NCBI GenBank assembly: GCA_016185915.1
Contig: JACPMP010000042.1
Coordinates: 1 to 12,227, forward strand
Direction: 5' to 3'
Source: Candidatus Woesearchaeota archaeon
Lineage (GTDB): Archaea > Nanobdellota > Nanobdellia > Woesearchaeales > GW2011-AR4
DNA: 12,227 nucleotides
Below, one piece after another: positions 7,199 to 12,227 of this stretch. The position numbers were made by a program, and so were the translations under genes. Each line of letters begins with the position of its first letter. Position 1 is the first letter of the stretch. The notes beneath the pieces are model-generated. The model was not told the DNA's origin, ran no database searches, and worked only from the letters and a program-made list of their open reading frames with translations.

Positions 7199-8284
7199 AT
7201 GAATAAGAGGTATTATGTTATTGCATTGTTCATCAGCTTAATTCTTTTAGTCTCTGCCTGCAAGCAGAGCGGAGCAGCTGCTGGAAGCGCTCCAAGAACG
7301 CCTTTTATTGGCGGAACAGCTGGGGTAACAATAAATTTTCTTAAGGACAATCCACCACCAGAAGTAACAGACAGCGATACATTTGATTTTAATGCAATTG
7401 TAAGTTTAAAGAACGAAGGAGAGTTTAACATACTTAGTAGTCAAATTAAAGTTGACTTAATAGGATTTGACCCTGCAGATTTTAACATACAGGAGGTTGC
7501 GAGAGTATTAAACCAAAACCCTGATGATAATATCGGCTTAAATGGGAGAAGAAGGGATGCTGAAGGCAGTACAATAGAAGGTGAGACTATATATGTAACA
7601 TTTCCAAAAGGAAATAATGCCTTTTTTAAGGCTAAACAATTTAGTGGCAATACAGAATTTACATTCAGAGCAAATGTATGTTATGCATACCAAACAAAAG
7701 CTGTTGGAAAGTTATGCATATTGAGGGATATGATAAACGTAAGAGATAATAGTATATGCAAACCCACTGGAAGCAGGACAATATACAGCTCATCAGCTCC
7801 TGTACAAGTAACTAACTTTAGGCAAAGTGTAATTGGTCAGAATAAACTATCTTTTAGTTTTGATATATCACTTAGTGGAAATGTGGAAATTTTTAGAGAC
7901 AATGTCGATACAAATCCATCAAGTGGAGGTGGTATTGATGCAGCATGCCCAAGGATTCCAAGCCAAAGAAGACCTGTTGAAAACAAGGTTAAGGTCGAAG
8001 TTAAACATGTACCCCCCTCAGACCCAATTATAACGAACATTAAATGTGGCGGCTTAGATCTTGTTGGAACTGAGAGAAGCGCTATTGGAGTGGTCACATT
8101 AATCAATAACAAGAGGACTCTAACTTGCACTGCTGAGCTAGCCCAAACTAGGACAGAACTTGAAAAGAATCTAGAAATCACTCTTAGTTATAACGTGTTA
8201 GACAATAATGAAAAAAAGGTTTTAGTTAAGCACTTGGCTGATGTTAGTGCTACCGGCATAAGTATACCTAGTGGGGATATATAG
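7199..8284 (+). CDS. Secreted lipoprotein, paralogue 3 of 3
   Basis: A 361-residue product: MNKRYY, hydrophobic helix, lipobox LVSAC (Cys21), then an Ala/Gly/Ser linker. It is the most diverged of the three but keeps NFLKDNPPP and LKNEGEF near the N-terminus, CYAYQT at 160-165, SSSAPVQVT mid-protein and the C-terminal TLSYNV strand. The six family cysteines are at 160, 172, 186, 249, 282 and 309. It is separated from paralogue 2 by 170 bp holding a TATA box and a two-hairpin leader, so it is probably a separate transcript. No clear ribosome binding site is visible before the ATG. It is the last gene of the + strand surface set and converges with the - strand cassette. Function unknown; an extracellular lipid-anchored subunit is inferred. 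Confidence 0.85.
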   Translation: MNKRYYVIALFISLILLVSACKQSGAAAGSAPRTPFIGGTAGVTINFLKDNPPPEVTDSDTFDFNAIVSLKNEGEFNILSSQIKVDLIGFDPADFNIQEVARVLNQNPDDNIGLNGRRRDAEGSTIEGETIYVTFPKGNNAFFKAKQFSGNTEFTFRANVCYAYQTKAVGKLCILRDMINVRDNSICKPTGSRTIYSSSAPVQVTNFRQSVIGQNKLSFSFDISLSGNVEIFRDNVDTNPSSGGGIDAACPRIPSQRRPVENKVKVEVKHVPPSDPIITNIKCGGLDLVGTERSAIGVVTLINNKRTLTCTAELAQTRTELEKNLEITLSYNVLDNNEKKVLVKHLADVSATGISIPSGDI

Positions 8285-8286
8285 AC

Positions 8287-8331
8287 TTAGTAAAATTTTA
8301 AAAAATAATTTTAAACAACACTTTTTACTAA
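8287..8331. terminator. Nested inverted repeat between convergent genes, candidate bidirectional terminator
   Basis: TTAGTAAAA (8287-8295) pairs perfectly with TTTTACTAA (8323-8331), and inside it TAAAATT (8291-8297) can alternatively pair with AATTTTA (8307-8313). T runs lie on both strands. It sits just after the third lipoprotein stop, and its right arm overlaps the first bases of the distal 47-bp repeat, that is, the duplicated rfcS stop codon. Confidence 0.45.
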
Positions 8332-8375
8332 TTATTTCCAACCAAAGCAAACTGGCTCAACAATGCCTCTAACTG
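8329..8375 (-). repeat. Distal copy of the 47-bp rfcS 3'-end direct repeat (att-like)
   Basis: Identical base for base to 9567-9613, 1238 bp away. Read on the - strand it encodes QLEALLSQFALVGNN, the C-terminus of the clamp-loader small subunit, followed by TAG here (base 8328 is C) instead of TAA. Upstream the frame gives unrelated codons (NPLGTFA) and then a stop, so this copy is not part of a working gene. It is either the original rfcS end displaced by an insertion or the scar of a duplication. Confidence 0.85.
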
Positions 8376-8421
8376 AGCAAATGTGCCTAAGGGGTTCTAT
8401 GAGTTTAAATATTCTTACTTA

Positions 8422-8613
8422 CTAACCACCTTTATTAAGAATTCTTTGTTTCTCTTCTTTATCTTTTTTCTTTGCAGCAATCTCTTTTCTGTAGTATTCA
8501 GCAAGCTCTATATTATCTTCTTTTTCTGATTTTCTCAGCTTTTCTTCATGGAGCTTAATTTGTTTTTCAATAGATTTAACTCCTTTCTGAAGTCTCTTTT
8601 TTCTATTTACCAT
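8422..8613 (-). CDS. Small highly charged coiled-coil protein, translationally coupled to the nucleotidyltransferase
   Basis: A 63-residue Lys/Glu-rich protein with no cysteine and no TM segment. Residues 5-57 look like two charged helices (around KQIKLHEEKLRKSEKE and YYRKEIAAKKKDKEEK), so a coiled coil or helical hairpin is likely. Its ATG (8613-8611) lies 11 bp inside the 3' end of the upstream gene, with an AGAGG about 10 nt before it; such overlap usually means coupled translation at a fixed ratio. I do not recognise the family. By position it could be the partner of the nucleotidyltransferase, for example the second half of a toxin-antitoxin-like pair, but nothing in its sequence proves this. 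Its size and lack of other motifs leave some chance that it is not translated. Confidence 0.6.
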   Translation of the reverse strand: MVNRKKRLQKGVKSIEKQIKLHEEKLRKSEKEDNIELAEYYRKEIAAKKKDKEEKQRILNKGG

Positions 8614-9430
8614 GAATTTGTGCCTCTAACAAATTTAACTCTTTTTCCAAAATGTTTAATACTTTCTCTGCAACGTTTATCTTTATTCTTAAACCTTTAG
8701 TATCTATATTATCTCTAATCAATCTATAAGCTTTATAGGAATCTTCAAATTCCTTAAGGTTTAAATCTTTGCTCATAAGCCAATTTTTGAATTTTTTGTT
8801 TGAAAATTTATCCTGCTTCAAAATACTTTTTATTATTAATAACCCCCTTAACCTTAACATTGATGAATACAATACAGAATAAGATTTAACATAAGTGTTG
8901 TCAATCTTATCTAATTCCAAAAGTTCTTTGTTGCTTTTTAGGTGCTCTTTCGTTTCCTTTAAATAAGCCCTAAAACTTTCTTTATTGATTTTTACATTTT
9001 TTAATTCTTCTAAAATATAAGCATTGATTAATGGCTCTGCCTCTTGTACCACCTGATAATAAATGGTTGGATATTTCTCAATTGCCTTTTTGAGCTTATC
9101 AATTGGGAATGATATAATATCTAGTTTATCTTCTTTAAAGCTCAATTTTATATTTTTGTCTTTTGTGATGACTAAAACATCTACATCAGAGTCTTTTTTT
9201 TGTTCATTCCTTGCATATGAGCCATAAATTCCAACAGATACTACATCCTTTAAGTATGGTTCAAGCAAATGGATTATCTTTTCTTTCAGCTCAAGTTTTG
9301 GTTTTTCTGGAAGTATAACTACAACTTCTTGTCCTAGCCAGTCCTTTGGAACCCAAACAGCTCCCCCATTGCCTGATTTTACAACAGTTTTTACAATTTG
9401 CTCTTTTACCGATAATTTTTGTGTCTGCAT
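8603..9430 (-). CDS. DUF2080-like domain fused to a minimal nucleotidyltransferase with a helical C-terminus
   Basis: A 275-residue product. Residues 11-40 (VVKSGNGGAVWVPKDWLG, then EVVVIL) resemble archaeal DUF2080, a short AbrB-like beta domain annotated as transposon-encoded. Residues 62-110 form a nucleotidyltransferase core: GS at 70-71, DVD with Asp82 and Asp84, and a possible third acidic residue, Asp104 in KLDIISF. This is the MNT/Pol-beta signature, so transfer of a nucleotide to protein or RNA is possible. Residues 150-270 are helical and HEPN-like in outline, but no R-x4-6-H RNase motif is present. MNT and HEPN proteins often form toxin-antitoxin pairs in archaea; here they may be fused, with the N-terminal domain possibly binding its own promoter. 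The gene has a TATA box 26 bp before the ATG, paired 8-bp repeats between them, and lies in the cassette bounded by rfcS repeats. Confidence 0.8.
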   Translation of the reverse strand: MQTQKLSVKEQIVKTVVKSGNGGAVWVPKDWLGQEVVVILPEKPKLELKEKIIHLLEPYLKDVVSVGIYGSYARNEQKKDSDVDVLVITKDKNIKLSFKEDKLDIISFPIDKLKKAIEKYPTIYYQVVQEAEPLINAYILEELKNVKINKESFRAYLKETKEHLKSNKELLELDKIDNTYVKSYSVLYSSMLRLRGLLIIKSILKQDKFSNKKFKNWLMSKDLNLKEFEDSYKAYRLIRDNIDTKGLRIKINVAEKVLNILEKELNLLEAQIHGK

Positions 9431-9431
9431 T

Positions 9432-9450
9432 GTATAGACAGGGTATAGAC
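9432..9450 (-). promoter_or_regulatory. Paired direct repeat, candidate operator
   Basis: GTATAGAC occurs at 9432-9439 and again at 9443-9450, an 11-bp period that puts both copies on one face of the helix. They fill the space between the TATA box and the ATG, where a bound protein would block transcription start. The encoded AbrB-like N-terminal domain is the obvious candidate ligand (inference). Confidence 0.5.
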
Positions 9451-9455
9451 TTTAA

Positions 9456-9463
9456 TATTTAAA
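9456..9463 (-). promoter_or_regulatory. TATA box of the nucleotidyltransferase gene
   Basis: On the - strand this reads TTTAAATA, centred about 26-30 bp before the ATG (9430), so the transcript should start within a few bases of the start codon and be effectively leaderless. Confidence 0.5.
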
Positions 9464-9545
9464 TTTTTCTCTTTTTAGCTCAAAAATGACATATTGCCTG
9501 AGTTAAAACGGCGTAGCAGAAATTTAGCAAGAAAAAGACCTGCGG

Positions 9546-9563
9546 GATTTACAAAAGTAAATT
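9546..9563 (-). terminator. Hairpin just after the rfcS stop codon
   Basis: ATTTAC (9547-9552) pairs with GTAAAT (9557-9562) around a 4-nt loop, starting 3 bases past the rfcS stop on the - strand. A T-rich stretch (TCTTTTTCTT on the - strand) follows. The stem is short, so this is only a candidate terminator. Confidence 0.3.
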
Positions 9564-9565
9564 TC

Positions 9566-10528
9566 TTAATTATTTCCAACCAAAGCAAACTGGCTCAACA
9601 ATGCCTCTAACTGCACAAACTCGTCAGAGCCCTCTGTCATTCTGAACTCTATTTCGCCGCATTTTTCTATTAAAATCATTTTTGATTTGTTGTCAACATT
9701 CAGCTCTAAGATTTCTTTTTGAATTTGCTTTATAATGTCAATGCCAGCTAAGCCATAATTTAGCATTAAATCCAACAATTTGTTTCTTGCTTCAATGAAT
9801 TTATTGCTTAGAGCCAATTCCAAAACTTCCCTTATCTCTTTTGGCTTTGCGATTGATGCCATTGAATGTATAACATCCTCTGTAACGTGATTTGTTATCG
9901 CAGCTGAGCTTTGCAAAATATTTTCAAGCCGTCTGCAATCGCCTTCAGAAATTTCATATAATGCCTCTTTTGCTTTTTCATCTATATTTAATTTTTCTTC
10001 ATCTGCAACCTTTTCAATAATTGAGATTATATCTTTTTTGTCCAATTGCTTGAATCGAAAAATTACGCATCTGCTTTGGATTGGCTCGATAATCTTGGAG
10101 CTATAATTGCAACTTAAAATAAATCTGCAAGTTTGTGTGTAATTCTCCATAGTCCTTCTTAATGCTTGTTGTGCTTCTCTTGTTAAGGCGTCTGCCTCAT
10201 CCAAAAAAATTATTTTAAAAGGGACATCCCCAATAGATTTTGTTCTTGCAAAGTCTTTCACATTAATTCTTATAGTATCTATTCCTCTTGTATCACTTGC
10301 ATTGAATTCAAGAAAATTATGACGCCATTGATTCCCAAACAATTTTTTTGCCGCTATTATTGCTAATGTTGATTTTCCAACACCTGCCGGCCCGCTAAAC
10401 ATCAAATGAGGCAAGTTTTGCTGCTCAACAAATGCCTTAACCCTCTTTACAATTTCTTTTTGGCCTTTTATTTCAGAGAAATCTGATGGCCTATACTTCT
10501 CAGTCCAAAGGGCATTTTCTGGATTCAT
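9566..10528 (-). CDS. rfcS: Replication factor C small subunit (clamp loader ATPase)
   Basis: A 320-residue AAA+ ATPase of the usual archaeal RfcS length. With RfcL it loads the PCNA sliding clamp onto primed DNA. WTEKYRP near the N-terminus is the RFC signature; Walker A is GPAGVGKST (46-54), Walker B FLDEADA (108-114), and SRC at 152-154 carries the arginine finger. The C-terminal helical collar region is complete. The ATG at 10528 is preferred to a TTG two codons upstream because MNPENALWTEKY fits the family. A TATA-like CTTTTTAAAC about 30 bp upstream implies a nearly leaderless mRNA. The oddity is the 3' end: its last 47 bases are repeated exactly 1238 bp downstream, beyond a two-gene cassette. 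RfcL is not in the window. Confidence 0.97.
   Translation of the reverse strand: MNPENALWTEKYRPSDFSEIKGQKEIVKRVKAFVEQQNLPHLMFSGPAGVGKSTLAIIAAKKLFGNQWRHNFLEFNASDTRGIDTIRINVKDFARTKSIGDVPFKIIFLDEADALTREAQQALRRTMENYTQTCRFILSCNYSSKIIEPIQSRCVIFRFKQLDKKDIISIIEKVADEEKLNIDEKAKEALYEISEGDCRRLENILQSSAAITNHVTEDVIHSMASIAKPKEIREVLELALSNKFIEARNKLLDLMLNYGLAGIDIIKQIQKEILELNVDNKSKMILIEKCGEIEFRMTEGSDEFVQLEALLSQFALVGNN
9567..9613 (-). repeat. Proximal copy of the 47-bp rfcS 3'-end direct repeat (att-like)
   Basis: Forms the last 15 codons and part of the stop codon of the functional rfcS gene and is identical to 8329-8375. Identity stops sharply on both sides: T against C at the base before the repeat, then CACAAAC here against AGCAAAT in the distal copy after it. 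Confidence 0.85.
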
Positions 10529-10553
10529 AATCAAGATTAGAGAATAAAGTATT

Positions 10554-10563
10554 GTTTAAAAAG
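10554..10563 (-). promoter_or_regulatory. TATA-like element of rfcS
   Basis: CTTTTTAAAC on the - strand, centred about 30 bp from the rfcS ATG, gives a predicted leader of a few bases. It lies in the 50-bp gap after the upstream small membrane protein gene. Confidence 0.4.
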
Positions 10564-10578
10564 TTATTTGTATGTTTT

Positions 10579-10860
10579 TTAGGTTTTTATCATCCAATAT
10601 ATCAAAAATATGTTATAAAATATCAAAATTAAAAGAAACAATAGCAATTTTTTCTTAAAAACTTTATTTTCTGTCTTTCTAAGCCAAAACCAAGCTATAA
10701 CAAAAAATAAAGTTTGCAATATAGTCATAAGAAGAAATAAAGCTACTACAACTAATCCTCCACCTTCAGGAGCATAGAAGAATCCCATAAATAAAAATAA
10801 CAGAGCAATAGTAGAAATCAAACTTGGTAAGGAAAACCAAATTATTTTCCAATCCTTCAT
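10579..10860 (-). CDS. Small three-TM membrane protein
   Basis: A 93-residue hydrophobic protein with TM segments at about 8-28, 35-60 and 70-90. An Arg/Lys-rich loop (RKTENKVFKKK) between TM2 and TM3 should face the cytoplasm, which puts the N-terminus in the cytoplasm and the C-terminus outside. No enzymatic motif is visible and I do not recognise the family. Its ATG begins one base after the stop of the PRC-barrel gene (TAATATG), with GAGG in the end of that gene as a likely ribosome binding site, so the two are co-translated. The pairing suggests it could tether the PRC-barrel protein to the membrane, but that is inference from position only. Confidence 0.75.
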   Translation of the reverse strand: MKDWKIIWFSLPSLISTIALLFLFMGFFYAPEGGGLVVVALFLLMTILQTLFFVIAWFWLRKTENKVFKKKLLLFLLILIFYNIFLIYWMIKT

Positions 10861-10861
10861 A

Positions 10862-11125
10862 TTAAATTATATCCTCTTCAGCTACAACCATAAAGTCGCC
10901 AATAGCGATAACTGCGCTGAATGGTATCAAAATATGCCCTTCCTTGTCTTTCTCAAGTTCTAATTTTTCTGTATAAGAAGTTGGATTGTGAAGCACCATA
11001 TGGATTAATTCGCCAGAACGTGTCTCAAAGATAATATCACCTACTTCCCCAAACCTTTTGCCTGTTTTGCTGACAACTGTCTTTCCAATCAATTGCTTTG
11101 AGAATTTCTTATCTTCTTCTGGCAT
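10862..11125 (-). CDS. PRC-barrel domain protein
   Basis: An 87-residue product that is nearly all PRC-barrel: LIGKTVVSKTG, then FGEVGDIIFETRSG, HMVLHNP, and the closing ILIPFSAVIAIGD. The fold is a small beta barrel that mediates protein contacts. Related short archaeal PRC-barrel proteins (CdpB1/CdpB2 of haloarchaea) link SepF to the division ring; others act in RNA or photosynthetic complexes, so the role here is open. The ATG at 11125 was chosen over an upstream TTG (11167): it has AGAGG 8-9 nt before it, and the TATA box at 11171-11179 puts the transcript start near 11148, downstream of the TTG. The second gene of the operon encodes a three-TM protein. Confidence 0.9.
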   Translation of the reverse strand: MPEEDKKFSKQLIGKTVVSKTGKRFGEVGDIIFETRSGELIHMVLHNPTSYTEKLELEKDKEGHILIPFSAVIAIGDFMVVAEEDII

Positions 11126-11133
11126 ATTTATTT

Positions 11134-11138
11134 CCTCT
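11134..11138 (-). promoter_or_regulatory. Ribosome binding site of the PRC-barrel gene
   Basis: AGAGG on the - strand, 8 nt before the ATG at 11125. It decides that start against the TTG at 11167. Confidence 0.55.
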
Positions 11139-11170
11139 GCAGTTAATACGAGATAATTGTAAGGCAAGTT

Positions 11171-11179
11171 ATATTTAAA
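11171..11179 (-). promoter_or_regulatory. TATA box of the PRC-barrel/membrane protein operon
   Basis: TTTAAATAT on the - strand gives a predicted start near 11148 and a leader of about 23 nt containing the AGAGG site. Confidence 0.55.
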
Positions 11180-11225
11180 TGTTTCGCAAGAGATTTATTT
11201 TTTTTATCATTTAAGAGTGAAATCG

Positions 11226-12080
11226 TTATTTAATAATCATTTTAACTTTCAACAAGTTATTAACCTCTTCCTCACTATAACAGATCTGCCTTAAGCCGCA
11301 TTTCCTGCATTTATTTTCATTATTGCAAAAATCTGGCAATTCTTTGTTTTCAAGCAATGCTATTACCTCATCAACTATCTGCTTAACCTCCTCTTTCATG
11401 AATGTGTTTATTACAATATGCCTTTTTTCTTTTGTATCAAGATAAACAACAAAGCCCTCTTTTATTTCCTTATTGAATTTTTCTTGTAAGAGCAATGAAT
11501 AAGCTGCAATTTGAATTCTGTGGGAAGGCCAGACTCCGTCTTGAGGGGTTCTTCCTGTTTTTAGCTCAAAAGGCACGTAGTCATTGCTGTAAACATGAAC
11601 TTGGTCTATAATGCCTTTTAATTTAAGCTCTTCAGACTCCACTCTCAGCTCAGATATTATTTTTGGCGTTAATTTCTGCCAGAGTTCTTCTCCAAAGACG
11701 TTATTTGCTTCTATAAAATTAAAGATGTTAGTCGCTTTAATTGAGGATTCTTCTATGACAAATGGAAAGCTCTTCTTGTAGGCTTCCAACATATTAATAT
11801 TCACTTCTTCCAGCCTTTTTTTGTTGTTGGCTATTGTTTTTCTTAAAATTTTTAGGTATTCTTTTTTGTAAAATTCCTGTACATTCTCCAGAGCTTCTTT
11901 TTTAGTAATGGAAGTAACCATTTCTTCTTCCCTTTTATTTATATTATCATAGGTTTCATGCCTTATAGAACCCATGACAATACTTCCTTTTGGCGGTTCT
12001 GCAAGCATTAAAACTTGCTCAAGAAACAGCTTTCTGGAGCAATATAGATAAGCTGACAATAAAGAGACTGAGATTTTCAT
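11226..12080 (-). CDS. Cas4-like PD-(D/E)XK nuclease with iron-sulfur cluster cysteines
   Basis: A 284-residue RecB/Cas4-family protein. Motifs in order: S-x-L-x-x-Y-x-x-C-x-R with Cys14; MGSIRHE with His41; GIID with Asp159; ELK with Glu172 and Lys174; Q190-x3-Y194; and a C-terminal cluster with Cys252, Cys258, Cys261 and Cys267. Cys14 plus three of the last four would hold a 4Fe-4S cluster, and His, Asp, Glu and Lys form the metal-dependent nuclease site, so the enzyme looks active. Cas4 proteins trim single-stranded DNA ends, in CRISPR spacer acquisition or in general repair. No cas1, cas2 or repeat array is in the window, so a stand-alone repair role is likelier. It is longer than typical Cas4 (about 180-200 residues) because of a helical insert at about 50-140. 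A TATA box exactly 26 bp upstream predicts a leaderless mRNA. Confidence 0.88.
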   Translation of the reverse strand: MKISVSLLSAYLYCSRKLFLEQVLMLAEPPKGSIVMGSIRHETYDNINKREEEMVTSITKKEALENVQEFYKKEYLKILRKTIANNKKRLEEVNINMLEAYKKSFPFVIEESSIKATNIFNFIEANNVFGEELWQKLTPKIISELRVESEELKLKGIIDQVHVYSNDYVPFELKTGRTPQDGVWPSHRIQIAAYSLLLQEKFNKEIKEGFVVYLDTKEKRHIVINTFMKEEVKQIVDEVIALLENKELPDFCNNENKCRKCGLRQICYSEEEVNNLLKVKMIIK

Positions 12081-12102
12081 TAAAAACGAACTAAATTTAT
12101 GG

Positions 12103-12110
12103 TTTATATA
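12103..12110 (-). promoter_or_regulatory. TATA box of the Cas4-like gene
   Basis: TATATAAA on the - strand, centred 26 bp from the A of the ATG at 12080, so transcription should begin at the start codon itself. Confidence 0.65.
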
Positions 12111-12166
12111 GTTTGCGGCAGGAGATGTCCTGTTCTATCCCAAAACTATTTCCTGACGATAAAAAA

Positions 12167-12191
12167 TATTGGGTTTCTATGAAACTCAATA
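12167..12191 (+). promoter_or_regulatory. Hairpin enclosing the start codon of the right-edge gene
   Basis: TATTGGGTTTC (12167-12177) pairs with GAAACTCAATA (12181-12191), 11 bp with one G-U and a 3-nt loop. The ATG at 12179-12181 spans loop and stem. Start-codon hairpins that limit translation are known in some transposase genes. Confidence 0.35.
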
Positions 12192-12227
12192 ACGCAAAAA
12201 TCGTGGAAATTATCAGGAAAAGGAACA
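12179..12227 (+). CDS. N-terminal fragment of a possible transposase (3' end outside window)
   Basis: The frame runs off the right edge with MKLNNAKIVEIIRKRN visible. This resembles, from memory, the first helix of the helix-turn-helix region of some archaeal insertion-sequence transposases, which often begin MKLN and continue with II-R-K. The same frame is open upstream to an ATG at 12125 (18 more codons, MSCSIPKLFPDD...) preceded closely by GGAG, so that start cannot be excluded. Sixteen codons are too few for a firm call. It diverges from the Cas4-like gene. Confidence 0.35.
   Translation, partial: MKLNNAKIVEIIRKRN

Larger units (their letters stand above)
8376..9613 (-). mobile_element. 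Putative 1.24-kb integrated cassette at the 3' end of rfcS
   Basis: This is the segment from the inner edge of the distal repeat to the end of the proximal repeat, i.e. one repeat plus the unique DNA between the two. It carries two overlapping - strand genes, a DUF2080-like/nucleotidyltransferase fusion and a 63-residue coiled-coil protein. Deleting it would join rfcS codons before 9614 to the distal repeat and leave an intact gene ending in TAG, as expected for integration into a gene end. No integrase or transposase lies inside, so it would depend on enzymes from elsewhere. Tandem duplication with decay, or misassembly at the repeat, are alternatives. Confidence 0.5.

Noticed and set aside
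8621..8630. A third copy of TGCCTCTAAC, shared with both 47-bp repeats
   Set aside because: Only 10 bases match; it encodes Leu-Glu-Ala at the end of the nucleotidyltransferase, so chance or shared codon use is enough.
9053..9430. HEPN RNase activity in the nucleotidyltransferase fusion
   Set aside because: The helical C-terminus lacks an R-x4-6-H motif, so only the nucleotidyltransferase signature is supported.
11126..11167. TTG start adding 14 residues to the PRC-barrel protein
   Set aside because: It lies upstream of the transcript start predicted from the TATA box, while the ATG at 11125 has AGAGG at a good distance.
1..12227. CRISPR array suggested by the Cas4-like gene
   Set aside because: No regularly spaced repeats were found on either strand; the only long repeat is the single 47-bp pair.

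Overview
The window looks like chromosome of an AT-rich archaeon, most likely one of the small-genome DPANN lineages (Woesearchaeota/Pacearchaeota-like). The reasons are an archaeal clamp-loader small subunit (rfcS), archaeal TATA boxes at the right distance from start codons (several implying leaderless mRNAs), GGTGAT-type Shine-Dalgarno sites, a short PRC-barrel protein, a stand-alone Cas4-like nuclease, and secreted-protein families of a kind I associate with these lineages. The placement is inference; no rRNA is present.

Layout. The left two thirds (1-8284) is all on the + strand and encodes cell-surface proteins: the 3' part of a beta-sandwich protein (2-799), a 348-bp gap with inverted repeats, a giant 1222-residue polytopic membrane protein ending in a lytic-transglycosylase/lysozyme-like domain and an Fn3-like domain (1148-4816), and three tandem paralogous lipoproteins (4848-5894, 5943-7028, 7199-8284). 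The lipoproteins share one six-cysteine pattern, and a Cys...Tyr-x-aromatic beta motif at their C-termini recurs twice in the extracellular part of the giant protein. The most economical reading is an undescribed envelope-spanning complex: the giant protein as membrane core with an outward cell-wall-cleaving domain, and the lipoproteins as associated subunits.

The right third is mainly on the - strand. rfcS (9566-10528) is followed by a 1.24-kb cassette bounded by exact 47-bp direct repeats of the rfcS 3' end (8329-8375 and 9567-9613). The cassette carries a DUF2080-like/nucleotidyltransferase fusion (8603-9430), an overlapping 63-residue coiled-coil protein (8422-8613) and a two-copy operator-like repeat in the promoter. 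Its geometry is that of integration into, or recombination at, the end of a housekeeping gene; deletion between the repeats would restore rfcS seamlessly. Upstream of rfcS lie a two-gene operon of a PRC-barrel protein and a three-TM protein (10862-11125, 10579-10860), then a leaderless Cas4-like nuclease gene (11226-12080).

At the right edge a + strand reading frame, possibly the start of a transposase, runs out of the window. No tRNA, rRNA or CRISPR array was seen.
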